Assembly: GCA_964541895.1 (NCBI GenBank)
Contig: CAZISM010000042.1
Coordinates: 1-41,259, forward strand
Reading direction: 5' to 3'
Source of the DNA: CAZISM01 sp964541895
GTDB taxonomy: Bacteria; Zhuqueibacterota; Zhuqueibacteria; Residuimicrobiales; Residuimicrobiaceae
DNA length: 41,259 nucleotides
The position numbers were made by a program, and so were the translations under genes. Under the pieces are notes generated by a model. That model was not told where the DNA came from. It made no database searches and worked only from the letters and a program-made list of their open reading frames with translations. Numbering within the stretch: the stretch's first letter is position 1; the number at the start of each line of letters is the position of its first letter. Positions 35,424 through 41,259 of this stretch are shown here, one piece after another.

Positions 35424-36209
35424 TTATTGTGGTTCACGCTTTCCCGTGGCCGCCCAGATCGTCCCCGCCATCAGCAACCGGCGCCACGCCTGCGATTGCA
35501 TGGTAGCGACGTCATGGCCAAGCACGCTGTAAAAACAGCGCCCCTTGCCGTACGACGTCGTCAGTACGACCGGTTCCCAGTTGCCGGTGCCGCCGAACGC
35601 CACCGCCGAGAAGGCCTTGTACTCAACGCGGACATGGGGCTGCACGGCCATACGGTGCCACAGCTCATCCTGTATGAAAAAACGGGGCAAACCGGCGCAG
35701 AAAGGCTGCACAGAGTCGGCCGCGACCACCTCAAAGGTGTGAATTTTGCCATGGCCGGTTGTTCCCAATTGCCAAGTCGCACCGGCGATGGCCTGATACT
35801 CCGGCCAATCCTGCATGGTCGCGCTGGCAGCGTGGATGAGCACCAGGCCGCCCCCTTTTTGCAGAAAAGAAAGAAAGGCGGTTTCGCCGGCCTGACCCCA
35901 TGGCCGTCCGGTCACTTCCGGCCAGCTGTTCCAGTTGCTGACCAGAACATCGCACGAATCCAGCCGGGCCGCCAGTTGCGTGGGATCGGTGATCACACTG
36001 GTAGTAAAACGGCCACTCTGTTGATAGACGGAAATCAGAACCGGCGTCGTTTCCTGCCAGGCGTGGTTATTGCGGCCGGTCAACAGCAGCAATCGCAGGG
36101 GCGACGGTCCGGCGGGCAACAGGTTGGGCAACGCCAGAAGAAAGAACCAGATCCGGCGGGCAGGAACCGCCTGCCGCCAAATTCGATTTAGCTTGGATTC
36201 AGCAATCAT
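35424..36209 (-). CDS. ThuA-like (trehalose utilisation) domain protein, exported
   Basis: The 261-residue protein from the ATG at 36209 has a basic N-terminus, a hydrophobic segment (IWFFLLALPNLLPAG) and then a ThuA/class I amidotransferase-like flavodoxin fold: LRLLLLTGRNNHAW, VLVSNWNSWP, FLSFLQKGGGLVLIHAASATMQDWPEY, ELWHRMAV and YGKGRCFYSVLGHD. ThuA family proteins act with Gfo/Idh/MocA dehydrogenases on keto-sugars. No strong ribosome site precedes 36209; the in-frame ATG at 36257 has GAGGG seven bases upstream and would add 16 residues. It is divergent from the GT2 gene and probably co-transcribed with oxidoreductase 7. Confidence 0.87.
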   Translation of the reverse strand: MIAESKLNRIWRQAVPARRIWFFLLALPNLLPAGPSPLRLLLLTGRNNHAWQETTPVLISVYQQSGRFTTSVITDPTQLAARLDSCDVLVSNWNSWPEVTGRPWGQAGETAFLSFLQKGGGLVLIHAASATMQDWPEYQAIAGATWQLGTTGHGKIHTFEVVAADSVQPFCAGLPRFFIQDELWHRMAVQPHVRVEYKAFSAVAFGGTGNWEPVVLTTSYGKGRCFYSVLGHDVATMQSQAWRRLLMAGTIWAATGKREPQ

Positions 36210-36355
36210 TTTTAATATTTTATCACATAGACAGCTATGGTACAACCGATACCCCATACATCAGCCCTCGCGGCAATGGTGTTTTTAAAACCGGCTCGAT
36301 ACATGCAGAGGATTGTACTAAATATTTTTATAAAATCAAATTAATAATATTGGCT

Positions 36356-37072
36356 ATGGATCTATCGATCGTCATACCGGCGCACTGTGAAGAACATAAA
36401 ATTGGGCAAGATGTCAGGGAGGCCTGTTCGTTTCTGCAGGACCACAAGCTGGAGGGCGAAATCATCGTCGTGGACGACGGCAGTACGGACCAAACGGCTG
36501 CGGTCGCCCGCCAGGCCGGCGCCGGCCAGCCTGTTACCGTTATCCGCCTCGAGAGCAATCGCGGCAAAGGCTATGCGGTCCGGCAGGGAATATGCCGTTC
36601 CAGCGGCCGTATGGTCATGTTCTGCGACAGCGGCAGTTGCACCCCGCTGCGCTTCATCAGCACCGGCATGGAGCTGCTGGCGTCGGGCCAGTGCCAGCTG
36701 GCGCACGGCTCCCGCCGATTGGCCGACAGCGTCGTCCTGCGCTCGCACTCGCGCTACCGCCGGTTGATCAGCCAGGTCATGCGCTGGATCCTGATTGCCT
36801 GGTTGGGTATGCCGCGTCGCCTGTCCGATACCCAGTGCGGCTTCAAGCTGTACCTTGGCGATATCGCCCGCGAACTGTACGGCCAGGCCGTTGCCGACGG
36901 TTTTCTCTTCGATATCGAAATTATCATGCGCGCTATGGCTAAAAAATTCCGCATCTGCGAATTTCCCATCGAATGGCGTGCCGACCCCGACAGCCGGCTC
37001 TCGCCGCGGCGACATTCGGCCAGTGTGCTAACGGAATTATGGGCGCTGAAACAGTTGCAGCGCACTTTATAG
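36356..37072 (+). CDS. family 2 glycosyltransferase, DPM1/ALG5-like
   Basis: I use the ATG at 36356 (238 residues); a TTG two codons upstream is the other option, and neither has a good ribosome site. The GT-A fold is clear: LSIVIPAHCEE, GEIIVVDDGSTDQT (Asp40, Asp41), NRGKGYAVRQG and the acceptor region DTQCGFKLY, then FLFDIEIIMRA. The usual DXD-type metal motif is DSGS (91-94) here. No C-terminal membrane helices are present, so it is probably a peripheral enzyme transferring a sugar from NDP-sugar to a polyprenyl phosphate. Such products would feed GT-C enzymes like the Agl23-like protein at 17736. The upstream DNA is AT-rich. Confidence 0.9.
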   Translation: MDLSIVIPAHCEEHKIGQDVREACSFLQDHKLEGEIIVVDDGSTDQTAAVARQAGAGQPVTVIRLESNRGKGYAVRQGICRSSGRMVMFCDSGSCTPLRFISTGMELLASGQCQLAHGSRRLADSVVLRSHSRYRRLISQVMRWILIAWLGMPRRLSDTQCGFKLYLGDIARELYGQAVADGFLFDIEIIMRAMAKKFRICEFPIEWRADPDSRLSPRRHSASVLTELWALKQLQRTL

Positions 37073-37105
37073 TATTCCGACTTCTTTTTTGCCCAAATTG
37101 GTCAA

Positions 37106-37157
37106 AAATGTCGGACCTTTGAGGTCCGACATTTGGTTCCGGTTTATCCGGGTTAGG
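37106..37157 (+). repeat. upstream repeat element, copy A, with 13-bp hairpin
   Basis: A perfect 13-bp stem with a three-base TTG loop (37106-37118 with 37122-37134) is followed by the conserved core (37128-37157) containing CCGGTTTATCCGGGTTAGG. The core ends 15 nt before the start of the isomerase gene. On minus, the hairpin is followed by a T run, so it could also act as a terminator in that direction. Confidence 0.75.
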
Positions 37158-37172
37158 AATCAGGAGGAGATC

Positions 37173-38096
37173 ATGTACGGAAGTGAGCTGAATCGACGCA
37201 CCTTCTTGCAGTGGACACCTGTTTCACTCAGCCTGGCGGCCGGCCTGCTGCCCGGCGCCGGACACGCTTTGGCGGACGCCAGGTTCGCCCGCAGCGGCGA
37301 CAGCCGGCTCAAGCCCAGCCTGAATGCCTATTCATTCAACCGGGCGCTGCTGGACGGCAAAATGCACTGGAACGAACTGCTCACCTTTTGCGCTGAACTC
37401 AATTTTGATGCCGTCGACTTTACCGCCTACTATTTTGCCGGCTATCCGCAGGTTCCGAAAGACGAAGAGCTCTACCGCTTTAAACGTCAGGCTTTTATTC
37501 TGGGGCTGGCCATCAGCGGCACCGGCGTGCGCAATGATTTCACCCTCGCCGATGCCGACGCCCGCCGTCGCGAAAAAGAGCTGGTCAAAAACTGGATCGT
37601 TGCCGCCGCCAAACTGGGCGCACCGGTGCTGCGCATCTTTACCGGCAAGGGCGTAACGCCCGGTTTCAGCCGCGAACAGGTGTTTCAATGGGTGGCGGAC
37701 GACATCATCGAATGCGCAGATGTTGCCGCGACCTATGGGATTATGCTCGCCATCCAGAATCACGCCGATCTGCTGCAAACAGCCGAGGACGTCCACCTGA
37801 TTATGAATAAAGTGCGCCACCCCTGGGTGGGATTGATGTCCGACATCGGCAGTTTCCGCGGCCACGATCCGCTGCAGGAAATCAAGGATACCATCGGCTA
37901 TGCCATTACCTGGCAGATCAAGGAAAAAATGCGCATCAACGGCCAGGAGCAGGAAACGGACATCCCCCGCATCATCGACATCATTCGTCAATCGGACTAT
38001 CGGGGTTATCTCCCTATCGAAACCCTCGGCGAAGGCGATCCCAAAGTCAAAGTGAAAAGGCTGTTCGACAAAGTGAAAAAAGAGTTGAAAAAATAA
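37173..38096 (+). CDS. Tat-exported sugar isomerase/epimerase-like TIM barrel
   Basis: The 307-residue protein starts at the ATG at 37173 with AGGAGG about five bases upstream; the longer frame runs through repeat copy A. A Tat signal (NRRTFLQW, then a hydrophobic stretch ending ALADA) precedes a xylose-isomerase-like barrel (about 50-300): LNFDAVDFTAYYFAGYP, RIFTGKG, IQNHADLLQTAEDVHLIM, GLMSDIGSF and LPIETLGEGDP. The canonical ENH metal motif is QNH here, while the final Glu is kept. It may act on the keto-sugars made by the exported oxidoreductases. It is 42 nt ahead of the esterase gene. Confidence 0.9.
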   Translation: MYGSELNRRTFLQWTPVSLSLAAGLLPGAGHALADARFARSGDSRLKPSLNAYSFNRALLDGKMHWNELLTFCAELNFDAVDFTAYYFAGYPQVPKDEELYRFKRQAFILGLAISGTGVRNDFTLADADARRREKELVKNWIVAAAKLGAPVLRIFTGKGVTPGFSREQVFQWVADDIIECADVAATYGIMLAIQNHADLLQTAEDVHLIMNKVRHPWVGLMSDIGSFRGHDPLQEIKDTIGYAITWQIKEKMRINGQEQETDIPRIIDIIRQSDYRGYLPIETLGEGDPKVKVKRLFDKVKKELKK

Positions 38097-38138
38097 CTAC
38101 GCCCGTGTGCGCACCCCACTCTAACCGGAGAGGCTACC

Positions 38139-40133
38139 ATGAAGCATATCAAAGCAATTCTGCTCGTTCTCTTGTTCCTGGCCATATACAGCCATGCAGA
38201 TGTCCGTCTCCCCTATTTTATCAGCGATCATATGGTCCTGCAGCGCCACCAGCCCGTTCGTTTTCTGGGCTGGGCGAATCCCGGCGAAAAGGTGCAGGTG
38301 CGATTCGCAGAGCAGGTGCGCAAGACACGCGCCGATAAAAGCGGCCAGTGGCGCGTTGAATTCCCCGCTTGTCCGGCCGGCGGACCGTTTCAGGCCGAGA
38401 TCTCCGGCAAGAATAAAATTGTGCTCCAGGATATTCTCGTCGGCGACGTCTGGATCTGTTCCGGCCAGTCCAACATGGAATGGAACGTGGCCAATTCCAA
38501 CCACGCCGAAGAAGAGGTGGCAGCCGCTCAGGATGACCGCATTCGTCTGTTGCAGGTCATCAAAGATCGCGCCTTAAAGCCGCAGCAAGAGATCCTGCAG
38601 ACCAGCTGGCAACCCGCGTTGGGCGAAAACATACGCAAGTTTTCCGCCGTGGGCTTTTTCTTCGGCCGCGAGCTGCGCAAACAGGTGGACGTACCCATCG
38701 GCCTCATCGGCAGCAACTGGGGTGGTACGCTGATTGAAACCTGGATGAGTCCGGATACGCTTCACAACATCCCGGAATTCAAAGATAAAGTGACGGCTAA
38801 TCTGAATGAAGCCAGGACGGTAAAAGAGCTGGAAGATGCCTATGATGCACAATGGCGCAGCTGGCAGGAAAAGTACTATCCAGCCACGGACGCCGGCCTG
38901 GAACAGGGCTGGTTTAAAAGCGAATACGATGCGGCCGCCTGGCCGACGATGACGTTGCCTTCAGCCTGGGAGAACCGCGGCCTGGCCGATATGGACGGCG
39001 TGGTATGGTTCCGCAAATCCTTTGTGCCCACCAAGGCGATGCTCGACAAAGATCTCTACCTGCGCCTGGGAACGGTTTACAATTTCGATCAGGCATGGAT
39101 CAATGGCCAGAAAATCGGCGAGACCATGCAGACTGACGGCAAACGAACCTATCGCATCGCCAGGAATCTGGTCGTCGCCGACAAGCCCAATGTGATTGCC
39201 ATTCGCGTGTTCAACTATCAGGGCGTGGGCGGCCTCGCCGACACCAGTCGAGCCGTACTGCAGGTAAGCACGGCCCGAAATGGAGAGGCGCTGTCGGTCT
39301 CGCTGGTCGGTGACTGGTCGTATCAGACCTCGGTGCGCAAGTCGTTCAGTGAAGCGATTACCGAATTGGTGAAACCACGCCTGGGTCCCAACGAAAATCC
39401 CGGCATGCTGTTCAACGCCATGATCGCGCCCCTGTTGCCGATGCCGATCAAAGGCGCGATCTGGTACCAGGGCGAAGGCAACGCCGACCGTGCCTATCAG
39501 TATCGCACCCTGTTGCCGGCCATGATCACAGATTGGCGCAAGCATTGGCAGGTGGGTCCGTTTCCGTTCTTTATCGTACAGCTGGCCAACTTTATGGAGC
39601 CTGTGGCTGAGCCGGCGGCCAGCGCCTGGGCAGAACTGCGCGAAGCCCAGTTGATGACCAGCCAGAACCTGGAAAACTGCGGCCTGGCGGTGGCCATCGA
39701 CATCGGCGAAGCCAAAGATATCCACCCGCGCAACAAACAGGATGTGGGCAAACGGCTGGCTCTGGCCGCGTGCAAAACCGCCTACAACCAGGAGCTGGTC
39801 CATAGCGGCCCGCAATATAAAAATATGGCTGTGGAAGGAAATCGCATCCGCTTGTCCTGGACCAGCATCGGCAGCGGTCTGACGATCAAGGACAAGTACG
39901 GCTATCTCAAGGGTTTCACCATAGCCGGTGCGGATCAGAAATTTTACTGGGCACAGGCGAAAATCGACGGTGAGAGCGTGCTGGTGTGGAGCGAGCAGGT
40001 CCCTGCGCCGGTGGCCGTGCGCTACGGCTGGGCCAACAACCCGGACGATGCCAATCTGTACAACAGAGAAGGCCTGCCGGCCTCGCCGTTCCGCACGGAT
40101 CTGTGGCCGGGCATCACGTTCGGGAAAAAATAG
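38139..40133 (+). CDS. exported sialate O-acetylesterase family protein
   Basis: The 664-residue protein has a Sec signal (IKAILLVLLFLAIYSHA) and GGAGAGG before the ATG at 38139. The SGNH-type sialate O-acetylesterase core is visible: SDHMVLQRHQPVRFLGWA, VGDVWICSGQSNMEW with nucleophile Ser111, GLIGSNWGGT, IKGAIWYQGEGNA and DIHPRNK with Asp527 and His529. A jelly-roll insertion (about 260-400; VVWFRKSFVP, YNFDQAWINGQKIGET) is usual for the family. It removes O-acetyl groups from glycans such as sialic acids or hemicelluloses; the substrate is not fixed by sequence. It probably forms an operon with the isomerase. Confidence 0.93.
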   Translation: MKHIKAILLVLLFLAIYSHADVRLPYFISDHMVLQRHQPVRFLGWANPGEKVQVRFAEQVRKTRADKSGQWRVEFPACPAGGPFQAEISGKNKIVLQDILVGDVWICSGQSNMEWNVANSNHAEEEVAAAQDDRIRLLQVIKDRALKPQQEILQTSWQPALGENIRKFSAVGFFFGRELRKQVDVPIGLIGSNWGGTLIETWMSPDTLHNIPEFKDKVTANLNEARTVKELEDAYDAQWRSWQEKYYPATDAGLEQGWFKSEYDAAAWPTMTLPSAWENRGLADMDGVVWFRKSFVPTKAMLDKDLYLRLGTVYNFDQAWINGQKIGETMQTDGKRTYRIARNLVVADKPNVIAIRVFNYQGVGGLADTSRAVLQVSTARNGEALSVSLVGDWSYQTSVRKSFSEAITELVKPRLGPNENPGMLFNAMIAPLLPMPIKGAIWYQGEGNADRAYQYRTLLPAMITDWRKHWQVGPFPFFIVQLANFMEPVAEPAASAWAELREAQLMTSQNLENCGLAVAIDIGEAKDIHPRNKQDVGKRLALAACKTAYNQELVHSGPQYKNMAVEGNRIRLSWTSIGSGLTIKDKYGYLKGFTIAGADQKFYWAQAKIDGESVLVWSEQVPAPVAVRYGWANNPDDANLYNREGLPASPFRTDLWPGITFGKK

Positions 40134-40700
40134 CCTAATTTTCTCTCATTGCCAGGCTCCAGAGACTGGATGAAAAAATCGCTGCGCGAAATTTATTATC
40201 CAGTTCATCAAACCTTTCTCGCATGATGATCACCCAGTCTCGCTGCTTGGGAACGCAATTGCCTGCCAAGCTCTGCTTGGCGTTTTATTCTGGGAGCTCA
40301 AAGATGGCAGCGGTTTGCATCCGACAAACGTCAGGAATGAGGGCACCTGCTCATTGTGCTGGTGCAATCGCTGAAATCAGGTAACAAAGAGAGTCTTTTT
40401 CTTATCAGACAATGGCTGCATTTTTTCTTCCCCGCCTTATGTCATATTCGTTCCGTGCATATTATACAATAATATCGAGAAATAATATTGCTGCGTGGAG
40501 AGTTATTATTTAGACTTCACGACAAAGGTCGTTTCACACCCTTTATTGCGATGCAGATCTGCTCCTGGAGAGTGCGCGCGAGTCGCGAGGCCACATGAAA
40601 AAAACACCACGATTGGCCGTACATGAAACTATCAGCGTTCATCTGCGTCGGTCCGCGTTTCAAAAATAAATATTCCAGAACAACCAAAAAGGAGCTTCAC
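40134..40700. other. 567-nt non-coding region with inverted repeats
   Basis: No credible gene is present. GAGACTGG (40162-40169) pairs with CCAGTCTC (40234-40241), and ACTGGAT (40165-40171) pairs with ATCCAGT (40198-40204), so these are alternative stems. GCCAAGC-TCT-GCTTGGC (40265-40281) is a perfect 7-bp hairpin followed by GTTTTATT and may terminate transcription of the esterase operon. The part from about 40440 to 40530 is AT-rich and could hold a promoter for the SRPBCC gene. The segment 40629-40661 looks like a dispersed intergenic repeat. Confidence 0.5.
40265..40289 (+). terminator. possible intrinsic terminator
   Basis: A 7-bp perfect stem with a TCT loop is followed by GTTTTATT. 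It is 130 nt after the esterase stop. The T tract is interrupted, and the hairpin may instead belong to a dispersed CTTGGGAACG-type repeat. Confidence 0.4.
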
Positions 40701-41159
40701 ATGAACAAGCTGCATTTTTCCATCACCATCAACGCGGCCAAAGCCAAAGTTTGGAGCACGATGCTCGACGACGCCACCTATCGGGTGTGGACGGAGGCTT
40801 TTACCGCCGGTTCGCACTATGTAGGCGATTGGAGCAAAGGGAGCAAAATCCTTTTTCTTGGGCCGGATCCGAACACGGGCAAGATGGGCGGCATGGTGAG
40901 CCGCATTGCAGAAAACCGTTTGCACGACTACATCTCGATCGAGCATCTCGGCATGATGCAAGACGGCAAGGAAGACTATTTCACGGCCAGCGAGGCGATG
41001 AAAGGATGGGCTGGCGCGCACGAAAATTACACCTTTAATGAAAAGAACGGCGAAACCGAACTCTTGGTCGATATGGATATCACCGAAGATGTCAAAGAGG
41101 CCTTTGAAGAGATGTGGCCAAAGGCTCTGCAAAAGCTGAAAGAACTCGCGGAGAAATAG
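40701..41159 (+). CDS. SRPBCC/AHSA1-like domain protein
   Basis: The 152-residue protein starts at the ATG at 40701 with AAGGAG six bases upstream; the longer frame to 40623 reads through non-coding repeat-like DNA. The whole protein is one SRPBCC (Bet v1/AHSA1) domain: LHFSITINAAKAKVWSTMLDDATYRVWTEAF, GDWSKGSKILFLGP, GMVSRIAENRLHDYISIEHLG and the C-terminal helix FEEMWPKALQKLKELAEK. It is probably a cytoplasmic small-ligand-binding protein. Ligand and role are unknown, and it seems independent of the sugar locus. Nothing is recognised in the remaining 100 nt of the window. Confidence 0.92.
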   Translation: MNKLHFSITINAAKAKVWSTMLDDATYRVWTEAFTAGSHYVGDWSKGSKILFLGPDPNTGKMGGMVSRIAENRLHDYISIEHLGMMQDGKEDYFTASEAMKGWAGAHENYTFNEKNGETELLVDMDITEDVKEAFEEMWPKALQKLKELAEK

Positions 41160-41259
41160 TGTAGCCAAAACTCGGAAGAGAATTTAAGCGGATTGTGGCT
41201 CCCGAACCCGGAGCGTTACCTCGACGGCACCATGTCCGCCGTGGGAGTGAACGTGACGC

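Noticed and set aside
37089..37172. N-terminal extensions of the genes at 37173, 25053 and 32428 reading RFIRVR or WFTRVR
   Set aside because: These residues are translations of the repeat element; strong ribosome sites or signal peptides place the real starts downstream.
1..41259. CRISPR arrays, tRNA or rRNA genes, transposases and prophage genes
   Set aside because: I looked for repeat-spacer patterns, tRNA-like T-arm sequences and transposase-type proteins and found none.

Overview
The window is about 57% GC (estimated by eye), densely coded, and comes from a Gram-negative, didermic bacterium. It encodes an outer-membrane barrel, lipoproteins and many exported proteins. The carbamoyl-phosphate synthase is of the CAD-like type known from eukaryotes and the Bacteroidetes side of the FCB group. 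The septoil-knot (DUF6150-like) protein fits the same group. The expansion of Tat-exported Gfo/Idh/MocA oxidoreductases, with DUF1080, ThuA and xylose-isomerase-like partners, resembles Planctomycetes, Verrucomicrobia and uncultured FCB phyla such as KSB1. I favour an uncultured FCB-type lineage, but the sequence alone does not settle it. Most genes have clear AGGAG-type ribosome binding sites.

Layout. 1-9749 (minus strand): a possible single operon running carA, carB, a two-helix K+ channel with RCK domains, two CsgG-like proteins, an outer-membrane barrel and a LamG-like lipoprotein cut by the window edge. 9922-14409: a mixed block with ApbE (minus), then on plus a tandem SGNH hydrolase, the tag DNA glycosylase and a DcsG/RimK-like ATP-grasp enzyme. 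14470-36209 (minus): a long run of exported carbohydrate-related genes. It holds a GH38 alpha-mannosidase, an Agl23/TIGR03663-like membrane protein, a discoidin-like protein, seven Gfo/Idh/MocA oxidoreductases, a HEAT-repeat protein, a septoil-knot protein, a lipocalin, an FGE-sulfatase-fold protein, a DUF1080-TIM-barrel fusion and a ThuA-like protein. 36356-41159 (plus): a GT2 glycosyltransferase, a Tat-exported sugar isomerase/epimerase, a sialate O-acetylesterase and an SRPBCC protein.

How it may work. The 20-38 kb region looks like a periplasmic oxidoreductive glycoside-breakdown locus. Gfo/Idh/MocA enzymes exported folded by Tat, with bound NAD(P), would oxidise a sugar hydroxyl (for example to a 3-keto glycoside). 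DUF1080 (3-keto-disaccharide hydrolase family), ThuA-like and TIM-barrel partners would cleave or rearrange the product, while GH38 and the esterases trim side groups. This is inferred from family membership and context; substrates are unknown.

The most unusual non-coding feature is a 30-nt element (27/30 and 23/30 identical between copies) preceded by a hairpin. It occurs three times, each time 15-35 nt upstream of a start codon of one of these genes (near 25.1, 32.5 and 37.1 kb). It may be a shared operator or leader element of the regulon, or a dispersed repeat.
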